In this document: positions 18,446-27,263 of the stretch, one piece after another | Numbering within the stretch: position 1 is the first letter of the stretch | How the letters are laid out: every line of letters starts with the position of its first letter | From: Peptoniphilaceae bacterium AMB_02 | GTDB taxonomy: Bacteria > Bacillota > Clostridia > Tissierellales > Peptoniphilaceae | DNA: 64,000 nucleotides | Reading direction: 5' to 3' | Assembly: GCA_036321625.1 (NCBI GenBank) | Contig: CP143259.1 | Span: 1,538,001-1,602,000, forward strand | Position numbers and translations under genes: made by a program | The notes under the pieces: model-generated | What the model saw: the letters and a program-made list of their open reading frames with translations, nothing else | Told to the model about the DNA's origin: nothing | The model's database searches: none

Positions 18446-19630
18446 TTATTGATTTTTATCTTCTGTAATGCTTTGAAGAAGTGTTTCTTTAAGTTTTCCT
18501 TCAAGTTCTGTAAGTTCAGCTTCAACTTGCAGTCTCTTCTGTCTTCCTTCTCTTTGTATTTTTAGAGTTTCTTGTATTGTCGTAATTAAATCCTCATTGA
18601 CTTTTTTAAGTGTCTCGAATTCTACTATTCCTCTTTCTGATTCCTTTGCAACGCCGATTGTATTCTGTTTAATCATTTCGGAGTTTCTGCGTAGTAATTC
18701 ATTGGTAGTTTCAGTTACTGCTTGCTGCATCTTTAAAGCACTGTCTTGTCTATGCAGCCCAAGCGCTATAACAATTTGACTCTTCCAAAGCGGTATGGTG
18801 TTTAGTATGGCAGTTTGAATTTTGTCTACAAGCAGCTTATCATTGTTTTGGATTAGTTTAATTTGTGGTGCTGTTTGAATTGCAAGCGTCTTGCTCAACT
18901 TTAAATCATGAAGTTTTCTGTCAAATCTATTTAAAGTTTCTTCAAAATCACTGACCAATTGTGCATCCATCGGCTCTCCACTTTGCAGTGCCTCTTCTCT
19001 TAATTTAGGCAGTGTAACATTTCTTGTCTCAGCAAGTTTTTCTTCTCCAGCAATTATATATAGCTGAAGATCGTTGAAGTATTCGAGGTTTTTTTGGTAA
19101 AGGGTATCGAACATTGCAATGTCTTTTAGCATTTCAAGTCTCGCTTTGTCCAATTGTCCTTCTATTTTGTCTATCTGGATCTCCATGACTTCGTACTTGC
19201 CCATCATTCTTTCAATACTTGTTTGAACATTTTTAACAAATGGAAGATTGCTGAAAAAACCGCCTTTGTCCGATATGTTTTCAATCTCCATACCTTTGAC
19301 TTTTTCCATAAGTTCAGTCATCAATACTCCAACTTCACCTGCGTCTTTAGCCTTTATATTTGATAGTATGGTATCAGAAAATGCAGACAGGTTTCTTTGA
19401 GCACCTACGCCGTATTGTGTTGATAGTTGTGAATCCAATAGATTTATTCCAGATTTTAATTCTTCGATTTTATTACGATCTTCCGGCGTCAGATTTTCTA
19501 TCTTTTGAGAAATTTCAGCGACTTCTTCCTTCTTTTCTCTTTCCATCTTCTCAATTGCATCTTTTTGCTTAGCCAAGTCTCTCAGGGTTATTTCAGAATT
19601 CCCTTCGTCTATTTTTTTAATCTCGTCCAT
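18446..19630 (-). CDS. telA: TelA-family protein (toxic anion resistance)
   Basis: 394 residues, almost entirely helical with long coiled-coil stretches and no signal peptide or membrane segment. Conserved blocks such as RKLHDLKLSKTLAIQTAPQI and TILNTIPLWKSQIVIALGLH mark the TelA family. Some members are linked to tellurite resistance or to tolerance of cell-wall and nisin stress. Ribosome site AGGAGG. Follows the xpaC-like gene by 24 bases, the usual pairing for this family. The molecular role is not known. Confidence 0.87.
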   Translation of the reverse strand: MDEIKKIDEGNSEITLRDLAKQKDAIEKMEREKKEEVAEISQKIENLTPEDRNKIEELKSGINLLDSQLSTQYGVGAQRNLSAFSDTILSNIKAKDAGEVGVLMTELMEKVKGMEIENISDKGGFFSNLPFVKNVQTSIERMMGKYEVMEIQIDKIEGQLDKARLEMLKDIAMFDTLYQKNLEYFNDLQLYIIAGEEKLAETRNVTLPKLREEALQSGEPMDAQLVSDFEETLNRFDRKLHDLKLSKTLAIQTAPQIKLIQNNDKLLVDKIQTAILNTIPLWKSQIVIALGLHRQDSALKMQQAVTETTNELLRRNSEMIKQNTIGVAKESERGIVEFETLKKVNEDLITTIQETLKIQREGRQKRLQVEAELTELEGKLKETLLQSITEDKNQ

Positions 19631-19654
19631 TGTTCCTCCTCATTTTTATATTTA

Positions 19655-20290
19655 TTATTCTTCTGTTCTAAGAGTATCTTCTAGAACTTTAACATCAGCC
19701 TCTATGTCCATCATATCATTTTGCATTAACTTTACAAATTGTTTATTAAATGCCTCATTTAATATTTCAAGAGCTTTTTCTGTTTCCAAATACACCTTAT
19801 TAATTTCTTCAGTATCCAATCTGGTTTCTACAAATCCAATATACTTGTTCATAATCCCTGCAGCTGTATCCAAGTAATAAGTCAGATATCTTCTGGCTTG
19901 CCTTATCTTTGAAGGATTTTTTCTAAGATGTTCAAAAATAGTAACTCCTGTATGGAATAATTTCTCCCCGTTAATTCTTATCGATTCATGCTTAGCTTTT
20001 CTGTAGCATTTTTGTATCTGTATGAGATCTTCATAAGCATCATTCATCATACTTTTCAGTTCATGTTCATCAGTAAGTATTCCAACCTTTAGAGTTGGTG
20101 GTTTCTTCAGTTTCTTAACCTCCGGCTCTGCACTTAACACTTTCTCTACAGAAAAATACACACCGTATCCAAGTACGGCTGCTAAGAACCATCCAATATC
20201 GTAAGCTGCCGTAACTGAACGAAATAAAACAAAGGTTATAATTCCGGAAGCAATCGCAATCAATTTAGCGTATCTATTCAAATATGTCAT
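19655..20290 (-). CDS. xpaC: XpaC-family membrane protein
   Basis: About 211 residues. Two closely spaced membrane helices (about 9-45) are followed by a cytoplasmic helical domain with the conserved block YLTYYLDTAAGIMNKYIG. The family is named after hydrolysis of 5-bromo-4-chloroindolyl phosphate but its true function is unknown. It occurs in an operon with TelA, as here. The start is uncertain: ATG 20290 directly abuts AAAGGG, TTG 20281 has better spacing, and TTG 20329 would add 13 residues. Confidence 0.8.
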   Translation of the reverse strand: MTYLNRYAKLIAIASGIITFVLFRSVTAAYDIGWFLAAVLGYGVYFSVEKVLSAEPEVKKLKKPPTLKVGILTDEHELKSMMNDAYEDLIQIQKCYRKAKHESIRINGEKLFHTGVTIFEHLRKNPSKIRQARRYLTYYLDTAAGIMNKYIGFVETRLDTEEINKVYLETEKALEILNEAFNKQFVKLMQNDMMDIEADVKVLEDTLRTEE

Positions 20291-20427
20291 CCCTTTCAGT
20301 CTACATAAATTATCAAGTCTTTGATACAAAAAAACTTCTGTTTCTCCTTATATCATAACATATCTACTAATACATTTACCCACTATTTTATAATTAATTC
20401 ATAGTTTTTATTCTTACAATTATGTCA

Positions 20428-20464
20428 CAAAAAAAGTACCCATATCTTAAAAGGTACAGGTACT
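20428..20464 (-). terminator. Terminator after csoR
   Basis: Stem AGTACC (20435-20440) with GGTACT (20459-20464), followed on the minus strand by about seven T residues. Confidence 0.75.
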
Positions 20465-20477
20465 CTAATTTGAAGCA

Positions 20478-20750
20478 TTATTTTAAAAATTTATCCAGTA
20501 TTTTTTGAATCTCTTGAATTTTTCTTTCCTTATCTTCCTGATTATCAGATTCTATCGAACTTAGTACGCAGTGATTGAGATGATCGTGAAGGATTATTTT
20601 ATTAACCGATTTTATGATGGCCTCGGTCGCAAGTAGTTGATTGGATATGTCTATACAATATCTGTCCTCTTCCACCATTCTAATTATCCCTTCTATCTGT
20701 CCTCTTGCAGTTTTCAGCCTCCTCAATACTTTGTCAGGATCACTTTTCAT
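20478..20750 (-). CDS. csoR: CsoR-family copper-sensing repressor
   Basis: 90 residues, all helical. The Cu(I) ligands of CsoR are present as Cys32, His57 and Cys61 (YCIDIS, then HDHLNHC). This points to copper rather than formaldehyde or sulfane-sulfur sensing, where the residues differ. It represses transcription until Cu(I) binds. The gene follows copA with a one-base overlap (TAATG), so repressor and pump are made from one mRNA and the unit probably regulates itself. Confidence 0.92.
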   Translation of the reverse strand: MKSDPDKVLRRLKTARGQIEGIIRMVEEDRYCIDISNQLLATEAIIKSVNKIILHDHLNHCVLSSIESDNQEDKERKIQEIQKILDKFLK

Positions 20751-20956
20751 TATTCTACTCCGACTACTTCGTATCCTGCATCCTCAATTGCATCAGTTAA
20801 CACCTTTATATCAAGTGAGTCCGGCATCTCCACTTCAGCTTGAGCTCGTTCCAAATCTACAACTGCATGAACTCCTTCGATTTCGTTTAAGACTTTGTCA
20901 ACTCTTCCTGAACAATGTCCACAACTCATTCCTTCGATTTTTATTATTTTTTTCAT
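20750..20956 (-). CDS. copZ: CopZ-like copper chaperone from an internal start within copA
   Basis: The last 68 codons of copA form a complete HMA domain with the size and layout of a free CopZ: MKKIIKIEGMSCGHCSGRV at the start, with metal-binding Cys12 and Cys15. An in-frame ATG at 20956 is preceded by AAGGAG nine bases upstream, as good as the ribosome sites of neighbouring genes. A separate chaperone could thus be made from the copA message, besides serving as a fused domain. This start is inferred; no independent product is proven. Confidence 0.5.
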   Translation of the reverse strand: MKKIIKIEGMSCGHCSGRVDKVLNEIEGVHAVVDLERAQAEVEMPDSLDIKVLTDAIEDAGYEVVGVE

Positions 20957-23299
20957 TTTACCATTCTCCTTTTTCTCTTCTATACTTTTATATTCTATAT
21001 TTACAACATTATCGATTTTATTTACAGCTCTCTGAGGTTTGAAACTATTTAATCTTAGTGCATTAGTAACTACAAATATTGAACTTAAACTCATAGCAGC
21101 AGAAGCAATCATTGGATTAAGAGATATTCCGAAGGGCTTATAGAAAAGACCTGCAGCTAACGGTATACATAGTACATTGTAAAAGAATGCCCAAAACAAA
21201 TTTTGTTTTATCGTAGTAATAGTCCTCTTACTAAGCTCTACTGCATTGACCACGTCTACCAAATCACTTTTCATCAGAACTATATCTGCTGCATCCATGG
21301 CAATATCAGTTCCGGCGCCGATTGCTATTCCCACATCTGCTCTTGCAAGTGCCGGTGCATCATTGATACCGTCACCAACCATTGCAACTTGAACGCCTTT
21401 TTCTTTAATACTCCTAACCATTGATTCTTTATCTTGTGGCATTACTTCGGATATTACATCATCAAGCTTCAATTCACGTCCTATTGCCTCGGCAGTAATC
21501 TTATTATCTCCGGTTAGCATATATACCGAAAGTCCACTTTCATGCATCATCTCAATAGCTTCTTTAGATGTTTCCTTTATCTTGTCAGCAACTGCAACCA
21601 GTCCGATAATATTTTCGGCATCAGAGAAATAGAGAACCGTTTTACCTTCTTTGGATAATTTATCCGCAAGTTCGTTACTGCCCGATAATTCAATCGATAA
21701 TTCTCTCATATACTTTAGATTACCGGCATAATATCTGACTCCGTTTACAATTCCTTCAATCCCCTTGCCGGGATGATTGTTGAATTCCGATGCATAAGCA
21801 GCTTTTATCCCTCTACTTAAAACATATTCTTTTATAGCAAGGCTTAGCGGATGTTCCGAAGGTTGCTCCAGTGAACCTATAATATTTAAAAGTTTTGATT
21901 CCTCTACTATGCCTGTGTTGATGATGTCTGTAACTTCCGGTTTTCCCATGGTAATCGTGCCCGTCTTATCTAATACGACTGCCCCGATATTATGAAGTGT
22001 TTCCAGGCTTCCAGCCGACTTAATCAAAATGCCGTTTCCAGCCCCTTTGCCCGTTCCAACCATAATTGCTACTGGAGTAGCAAGTCCAAGAGCACAAGGA
22101 CATGATATTACCAATACGGAAATCCCCATTGTAAGCGCAAATTCAAATCCCGATCCGAGCACCATCCATACAATTGTCGTAATAATGGCAATTACAATTA
22201 CAATCGGTACAAATACCAAACTTATTTTATCTGCAATCTTTGCAATTGGAGCTTTCGTTGCATTTGCATCTTGAACCAGTTGTATTACTTTGGCAATGGT
22301 AGTATCTTCACCGACTTTTTCAGCAACAATTTTTAAAGTTCCCGTCTTTAAAATGGTAGATCCTATAACAGTGAAACCACTACTTACCTCAACCGGAATA
22401 CTCTCGCCTGTAATGGATGAAGTATCTACCGATCCAATACCGTCGATTACTTTTCCGTCAACAGGTATTGCGCTTCCGGGTCTGACAAGCAGCGTGTCAC
22501 CTACAACCACTTCTTCAATCGGTATTTCCGTCTCAAGATTTCCACTAATCCTTATTGCAGTCTTAGGAGATAAATCCATGAGTTTTTTAATTGCATCCGT
22601 GGTTCTGCCTTTAGATTTGGCCTCTAAATACTTACCCAAAGTAATAAGCGCAAGTATCATGGCAGCAGACTCAAAATAAAGACTGTGCATGTACTGGTGT
22701 ATAATATCCATTTGACCATGCCCTAAACCGTAAGCGAGTTTGTAAATTACGAAAAGTCCATATACAAAAGCTGCACTGGATCCAATCGCAATAAGCGAAT
22801 CCATATTTGGATGCTTTTTATAAAGCGCTTTAAAACCGTTTATATAGTATGCCCTATTGACATACATGATCGGCAATGTCATAAGCATTTGCGTAAAAGC
22901 AAAGATAACACTGTTCTCAGGTCCTTCAAAAATTGAAGGCACGGGTAGTCCAATCATACCACCCATTGAAATATACATAAGTGGTATCATAAAAACAAAG
23001 GAGACCCAAACTCTAAACCTCATTGACTCGTATTCTTTTTGAATAATATCATCTTGTCCACTTGCTTTTACAACTACATTTTTTGAAACTTCTAACTTAT
23101 CTATAGCATCATATCCTGCATCTTTTACAGCATTGATAATATCTGATGAACTGACATTGTCCTTGTAATCCACGCTCATACTATTTGTAAGTAGGTTAAC
23201 TGAAACTTCATCTACTCCATCTATTTTGGAAACTGCTCTTTCAACAGCTGAAGAACAAGCAGAACAAGTCATGCCACTTACAGAAAATTCAGATTTCAT
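20750..23299 (-). CDS. copA: Copper-exporting P1B-type ATPase with N- and C-terminal metal-binding domains
   Basis: 849 residues. An N-terminal HMA domain (GMTCSACSSAVE, Cys12 and Cys15) precedes eight expected membrane helices with the transport motif CPC (ISCPCALGLATP), the phosphorylation site DKTGT and the hinge GDGINDAPALARAD. After the last helices a linker of about 40 residues leads to a second HMA domain at 782-849 (CGHC). A C-terminal chaperone-like domain is unusual; most CopA proteins carry HMA domains only at the N terminus. It pumps Cu(I) out of the cell. Promoter TTGATA-N17-TACAAT lies upstream. Confidence 0.95.
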   Translation of the reverse strand: MKSEFSVSGMTCSACSSAVERAVSKIDGVDEVSVNLLTNSMSVDYKDNVSSSDIINAVKDAGYDAIDKLEVSKNVVVKASGQDDIIQKEYESMRFRVWVSFVFMIPLMYISMGGMIGLPVPSIFEGPENSVIFAFTQMLMTLPIMYVNRAYYINGFKALYKKHPNMDSLIAIGSSAAFVYGLFVIYKLAYGLGHGQMDIIHQYMHSLYFESAAMILALITLGKYLEAKSKGRTTDAIKKLMDLSPKTAIRISGNLETEIPIEEVVVGDTLLVRPGSAIPVDGKVIDGIGSVDTSSITGESIPVEVSSGFTVIGSTILKTGTLKIVAEKVGEDTTIAKVIQLVQDANATKAPIAKIADKISLVFVPIVIVIAIITTIVWMVLGSGFEFALTMGISVLVISCPCALGLATPVAIMVGTGKGAGNGILIKSAGSLETLHNIGAVVLDKTGTITMGKPEVTDIINTGIVEESKLLNIIGSLEQPSEHPLSLAIKEYVLSRGIKAAYASEFNNHPGKGIEGIVNGVRYYAGNLKYMRELSIELSGSNELADKLSKEGKTVLYFSDAENIIGLVAVADKIKETSKEAIEMMHESGLSVYMLTGDNKITAEAIGRELKLDDVISEVMPQDKESMVRSIKEKGVQVAMVGDGINDAPALARADVGIAIGAGTDIAMDAADIVLMKSDLVDVVNAVELSKRTITTIKQNLFWAFFYNVLCIPLAAGLFYKPFGISLNPMIASAAMSLSSIFVVTNALRLNSFKPQRAVNKIDNVVNIEYKSIEEKKENGKMKKIIKIEGMSCGHCSGRVDKVLNEIEGVHAVVDLERAQAEVEMPDSLDIKVLTDAIEDAGYEVVGVE

Positions 23300-23352
23300 A
23301 TACCCCCACCCCCTCTAGGTGTTATTGTAGCATAATTAATAACTATTATCAA
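23300..23352 (-). promoter_or_regulatory. copA-csoR promoter and possible CsoR operator
   Basis: TTGATA (23347-23352) and TACAAT (23324-23329) are spaced by 17 bases. Between the -10 box and the start lies a G-rich stretch on the minus strand (TAGAGGGGGTGGGGGTAT), unlike the AT-rich surroundings. It resembles GC-rich CsoR operators and also serves as ribosome site. The promoter is well supported; the operator is inferred. Confidence 0.6.
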
Positions 23353-23357
23353 TACCT

Positions 23358-24155
23358 TTATTTTTTTAAGTATTCGTATAATTCACACTCATGCTTAAAT
23401 AGCGGTAATGAGGTATTTAAATGAAGTTTTACAAGTGAGGGCTGCTCAAGAGAAATGGACTTTATAAAATCAGTATCCAGAAATACTTCCTTTTCATTTC
23501 CCTCTTTGACTTGTTTCCCCGATTTAAGAAGGTAGATATAATCGCACATTTCGTATATAAAGTTCATATCATGACTTGATATTACAAGTTTTATCCCCGA
23601 TTCCATGAGTTTATAGAGAAGTTTTTTCATCCCTTCAACCATCTTTGGATCCAAGCCGGCAGTAGGCTCATCCATAAATAATAGTTTTAGATTCATAACT
23701 AATAAACCTGCCAGAGCAACTCTCTTCTTCTGACCATAACTTAAAAAGTTGACCGATTTTTCTTGGATATCTTTTAAACCTGTTATGGTCAATGCTCTTT
23801 CTACCTTCTCTTCAATTTCCTCTTCTGAATGTCCAAGGTTTCTAAGTGCAAAACCTACATCTTCCTTTACCGTTGAATAAAATATCTGCCTATCGGGATC
23901 CTGCATCATAAGATTGACTTCACTTCTGTATAATCTCATGTATTTTGAATTGTATTCGATGTCATTTCCAAGGTATTTTACAGTGCCGGAGGAAGGTTTA
24001 AGTATCCCAAGAATATTAAGTAAAAGAGTAGACTTCCCCGCTCCATTCTCACCTATTATTCCAATGCAGGAACCTTTGTCAAAGTCCATGCTGATATCGT
24101 CTAAGGCAAGAGTTCCATCAGGATATATGTATTTTAAATTTTCTACTTTTAACAT
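23358..24155 (-). CDS. cbiO: Energy-coupling ATPase CbiO of a cobalt/nickel ECF transporter
   Basis: 265 residues with Walker A GENGAGKST, the Q-loop LMMQDPDRQIF typical of ECF ATPases, signature LSYGQKKRVA, Walker B LLFMDEPTAGLDP and SSHDM. It powers metal uptake with CbiM, CbiN and CbiQ. Last gene of the operon, overlapping cbiQ by 7 bases, with GAGGAGG inside the end of cbiQ. A single ATPase, as usual for CbiMNQO. Confidence 0.93.
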   Translation of the reverse strand: MLKVENLKYIYPDGTLALDDISMDFDKGSCIGIIGENGAGKSTLLLNILGILKPSSGTVKYLGNDIEYNSKYMRLYRSEVNLMMQDPDRQIFYSTVKEDVGFALRNLGHSEEEIEEKVERALTITGLKDIQEKSVNFLSYGQKKRVALAGLLVMNLKLLFMDEPTAGLDPKMVEGMKKLLYKLMESGIKLVISSHDMNFIYEMCDYIYLLKSGKQVKEGNEKEVFLDTDFIKSISLEQPSLVKLHLNTSLPLFKHECELYEYLKK

Positions 24156-24841
24156 TCTACTTCCTCCTCTGCCGATTCATTTCCCAATCTTAATTCCATT
24201 GCATTTTTCCAATCGTCGAAGCTACTCATTATGCGAATAAAAAGTGAACTCGCCAAAACAGCTGATGATTTTAGCCAAAGTCTTCTATTCTTGTATCCGG
24301 TTCTTAATGTTATGGCATCTTCCATCTCTTTCATCTCTTTAAAAAACACTGATATGAATCTGTAGATCAGAACCATCTGCTGAATTATGACATCTGGTAT
24401 CCTAATTAATTTATATCCTTTTATTTGTTGATGAAGAGGCGTAGTAAGCGAAATAAAAAAGGTGGAACTTATTGCAGACAAGGTTCTAAACAGTGTATTT
24501 ACAGCTACTGAAAAGCCTATCTTGCTGATTCCTATAAAATATTTACCTAAATTAAAACTATAAAAATAATTATTGCTGTCTTTGGAAATCCCAATTATCA
24601 TGACTATTATGCTCATGATAATGAATCCAAGTGGTATTTTGTAAATTCTCAGTATAATTCTTGGAGATATACCCGCTATCGGTATTAACAATATCATTAT
24701 CAAAACTATTATTCCAATTTGTACATATGTATTGTTTGTAATTAAACTGATGGTGAGCATAAGAATGCCCACCATCATTTTAATTCTGTAATCTATATTA
24801 GTAAATTTGTTAGAATTTGAAACGATATCAATTATTGACAT
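24149..24841 (-). CDS. cbiQ: ECF transporter transmembrane protein CbiQ
   Basis: About 230 residues with five membrane helices. The cytoplasmic region has the coupling motifs seen in T-components (ARTLSA-like FRTLSAISS, and an AMELRLG segment near the end, standing for the A-R-G helices). I prefer ATG 24841, preceded by AAGGGA, over the longer start at 24865. It links CbiM/CbiN to CbiO. Overlaps cbiN by 14 bases. Confidence 0.9.
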   Translation of the reverse strand: MSIIDIVSNSNKFTNIDYRIKMMVGILMLTISLITNNTYVQIGIIVLIMILLIPIAGISPRIILRIYKIPLGFIIMSIIVMIIGISKDSNNYFYSFNLGKYFIGISKIGFSVAVNTLFRTLSAISSTFFISLTTPLHQQIKGYKLIRIPDVIIQQMVLIYRFISVFFKEMKEMEDAITLRTGYKNRRLWLKSSAVLASSLFIRIMSSFDDWKNAMELRLGNESAEEEVEC

Positions 24842-25109
24842 GAGTTTTCCCTTTTTTAAATCCAAAATAGTATCCGATAAGTACTGCGCCTATCGCCGCT
24901 TGAGATGCAAATAGCATCGACTCGATTTCGCCACTTGCAGGTTCGATAATCGGTTCAAACCACTGCTCATACCAAGGGTTGTTTTCTGTTATCGCATCTT
25001 CTGCTGCTCCGTCTGCGCCACCAAATTCTGCACCTTTATTCATGTACAATGGTGCAATAAATAACACTATAAGTGTTATTATCAAGATTATTCTAGTAGA
25101 CTTTTTCAA
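24828..25109 (-). CDS. cbiN: Cobalt transport accessory protein CbiN-like
   Basis: 93 residues: an N-terminal membrane helix, an extracytoplasmic acidic loop of about 40 residues (GAEFGGADGAAEDAI), and a second helix ending in GYYFGFKKGK. This matches CbiN/PDGLE-type accessory subunits that help CbiM load metal. TTG start at 25109 with GGAGGG upstream. Its start overlaps the end of cbiM. Confidence 0.85.
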   Translation of the reverse strand: MKKSTRIILIITLIVLFIAPLYMNKGAEFGGADGAAEDAITENNPWYEQWFEPIIEPASGEIESMLFASQAAIGAVLIGYYFGFKKGKTHVNN

Positions 25110-25821
25110 TTAGATTTCCCTCCCCTTCATAATGAGCAATTCTTTCAAATATCAATGCTGTAAGAATTCCCTCTGCTATAGCTATAGGAACTTGAGTGAA
25201 GGCAAATATTGTCATATATTTTCCTATTTGTACCATCATATTGTCAGCCGGAAATGCAACACCAAGCTGTATGGATGTAACTACATAAGTAATTAAATCT
25301 GCGGCTGCAGCTGCAATACCTACAGAAACGAAGGTATTTACTTTTGCTTTCTTAAGTAATTTAAAAACTGCATATGCAACGAAGGGACCTACTATTGCCA
25401 TCGAAAAAGCATTGGCTCCCAAAGTAGTCAATCCACCATGTGCCAGCAAAGTAGCTTGGAATAAGAGTACTATTACCCCCAGTATTACTATAACCCATGG
25501 TCCAAAGAGTATTGCTCCAAGTCCTACCCCTGTAGGATGTGAGCATGATCCTGTTACCGACGGAATTTTTAAAGAGGATAATAAAAATACAAATGCTCCT
25601 GCCAATGCCACCAGCAGTTTTTTATCGGGATGTTCTTTTAATAATTTTTGCAATTTATTAATGCTTATAGCCATAAAAGGTATCGATACTACCCACCAGC
25701 CTATAGCCCATCCCTTTGGTAAAAATCCTTCCATAATATGCATTGCAAATGCATCTTGAGGTATCATAGTCACTAAGTACAATAGTGATATGATAAATAG
25801 TACTTTAAAACTTTTTTTCAC
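25093..25821 (-). CDS. cbiM: Cobalt/nickel-binding ECF subunit CbiM
   Basis: 242 residues. A signal peptide ends just before MHIMEGFLP, the mature N terminus in which the His and the free amino group bind metal. Several membrane helices follow, with the conserved TGSCSHPTGVGLG loop. The start is GTG at 25821, with AAGGAGATGATG just upstream. A longer in-frame start at 25893 is rejected because it would place the riboswitch terminator inside the gene. First gene of cbiMNQO; cobalt is favoured over nickel because of the B12 riboswitch. Confidence 0.93.
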   Translation of the reverse strand: MKKSFKVLFIISLLYLVTMIPQDAFAMHIMEGFLPKGWAIGWWVVSIPFMAISINKLQKLLKEHPDKKLLVALAGAFVFLLSSLKIPSVTGSCSHPTGVGLGAILFGPWVIVILGVIVLLFQATLLAHGGLTTLGANAFSMAIVGPFVAYAVFKLLKKAKVNTFVSVGIAAAAADLITYVVTSIQLGVAFPADNMMVQIGKYMTIFAFTQVPIAIAEGILTALIFERIAHYEGEGNLIEKVY

Positions 25822-25849
25822 ACCATCATCTCCTTTTGGTGTAGAAGAT

Positions 25850-25872
25850 AAAAAACCCAACCTATGGTTGGG
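25850..25872 (-). terminator. Intrinsic terminator of the cobalamin riboswitch
   Basis: A 7-bp stem (CCCAACC with GGTTGGG, three-base loop) is followed on the minus strand by six T residues, between the aptamer and cbiM. It is the likely expression platform that stops transcription when cobalamin is bound. Confidence 0.85.
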
Positions 25873-25904
25873 AAAGCTAAGTAATCTTCCCACCGAAGTA
25901 TTAC

Positions 25905-26030
25905 AATAGTATTAGGTATCCTGGCTCAACTTCATCTCAAACGACGCCTTCCCTTTCAGTGGCATATGTCGTTCAATCCGTATTACAGTAGCGGGGGCTG
26001 CTAAGGTATCTAACCTTATTCCCTAATGTT
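25905..26030 (-). promoter_or_regulatory. Cobalamin riboswitch upstream of cbiMNQO
   Basis: The minus strand carries the conserved cobalamin aptamer blocks in order: GGGAA near 26020, GCCCCCGCTACTGTAA, GCCACTG, GGGAAGG, and the B12-box-like GAGCCAGGATACC near 25915-25930. Adenosyl- or another cobalamin would fold the aptamer and favour the terminator at 25850-25872, shutting off cobalt uptake. Seen directly from sequence motifs. Confidence 0.92.
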
Positions 26031-26152
26031 GTTGTATAACTATATTATAACAGAATTGGCATTACTATTCAAAAACTTTTTACGATAAATACCCGAATAT
26101 AAGCGTTTTTGTTTATCTTGTTCAATATCTGTTTTAAGTTTAAATTAAATGA

Positions 26153-26180
26153 CCGGTTCCCTAAAATTAAGAAACCGGTT
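26153..26180 (-). terminator. Hairpin after the zinc metallopeptidase
   Basis: Stem ACCGGTT (26153-26159) with AACCGGT (26174-26180). The following minus-strand tract is only moderately T-rich (CATTTAATTT). Confidence 0.6.
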
Positions 26181-26190
26181 GTTAAAATAA

Positions 26191-27060
26191 TTATAGCTCA
26201 TTAGCATTGAAGGTATCTCCATCTTGTATTGTACCTTTTTCATAACCTTTCATGAACCATCTCATTCTTTGTTCACTCGTACCATGAGTAAATGTATCTG
26301 GATTGGCTCTTCCTGCCATACTTTCCTGTATGGTATCGTCACCAACTGCCCCGGCAGCTCTAATTGCTTCTTCTATATCTCCTTCTTCTAGATAGCCCTT
26401 ACCCTTAATATGCTTTGCAAATACACCTGCATAGTAATCTGCTTGAAGCTCCATCCTAACCGACAGTTCATTATATTGCTTTTGACTTAACTTTTGTCTA
26501 TATTCATGCACCTGTTGGAGAACTCCAAGTTCATTCTGAACATGGTGACCAACTTCATGCGCCAACACATAGGCAAAAGCAAAATCACCGGGTGCTTTAA
26601 ACTTCGACTTTAATTGATTATAAAAACTCAAATCGATGTATACACTTTTATCGGCACTACAGTAAAATGGTCCTACTTGCGAACTTGCAGCTCCACAACC
26701 ACTATTAACACTTCCAGAGTAAATTACTAATTTAGGTAGAGTGTAATCTACATTTGTGCCTTTGAACATCTCTGTCCATACATCCTCAAGATCCGCAAAT
26801 ACAGTAGATGAAAATGCTTTTAACTCCTCTTCTTGTTCAGTTGCCTGATAATCGACATTTTGAGTTTGTTGAGTTTGGCTTCCTCCCATCATGTCGAGCA
26901 CTGAGTTTAAATCTCCCCCGGATAGCAAGAATACAAGTAAGAGTATAACCAGAGAACCTCCGCCGAGTTTCATACCACCTCCGCCGAATCCTCCACCAAC
27001 AGGTCTTTGACCTCTTCTGTCTTCAACATTTGAACTTTGTCTTCTTCCTTGCCATTTCAT
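26191..27060 (-). CDS. Neutral zinc metallopeptidase, YpfJ family
   Basis: 289 residues. A short cytoplasmic tail (MKWQGRRQSSN) and a Gly-rich stretch precede one membrane helix at about 35-50. An extracytoplasmic domain follows with the zinc motif HEVGHHVQ and, later, the downstream ligand region ELQADYYAGVFA. Two Cys (in GCGA and PFYCSAD) frame the SQVGPFYCS segment. YpfJ-like proteins are predicted peptidases of unknown substrate. ATG 27060 with GGAGGT; a TTG 15 bases earlier is unlikely. Monocistronic. Confidence 0.88.
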   Translation of the reverse strand: MKWQGRRQSSNVEDRRGQRPVGGGFGGGGMKLGGGSLVILLLVFLLSGGDLNSVLDMMGGSQTQQTQNVDYQATEQEEELKAFSSTVFADLEDVWTEMFKGTNVDYTLPKLVIYSGSVNSGCGAASSQVGPFYCSADKSVYIDLSFYNQLKSKFKAPGDFAFAYVLAHEVGHHVQNELGVLQQVHEYRQKLSQKQYNELSVRMELQADYYAGVFAKHIKGKGYLEEGDIEEAIRAAGAVGDDTIQESMAGRANPDTFTHGTSEQRMRWFMKGYEKGTIQDGDTFNANEL

Positions 27061-27263
27061 ATTATACCTCCACAATCATTCCTAATTAATACCTCATCTT
27101 ATTTATACCCAATTTCAAAATTTATCACATAATTATGTTATTCTTATATATAATTAAGAAATATTTAGGATTATTACAAGATTGTAGGATAAAATTCTAA
27201 TATAATACTCTTTAAATAACAATAAATGTGATAGAATATAGTTATAACAATCGGAGGTGCTTT

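Noticed and set aside
22029-22679. Long open frames opposite copA
   Set aside because: They are shadows of a conserved ATPase gene, with low-complexity Ile/Ser/Pro composition and no ribosome sites.
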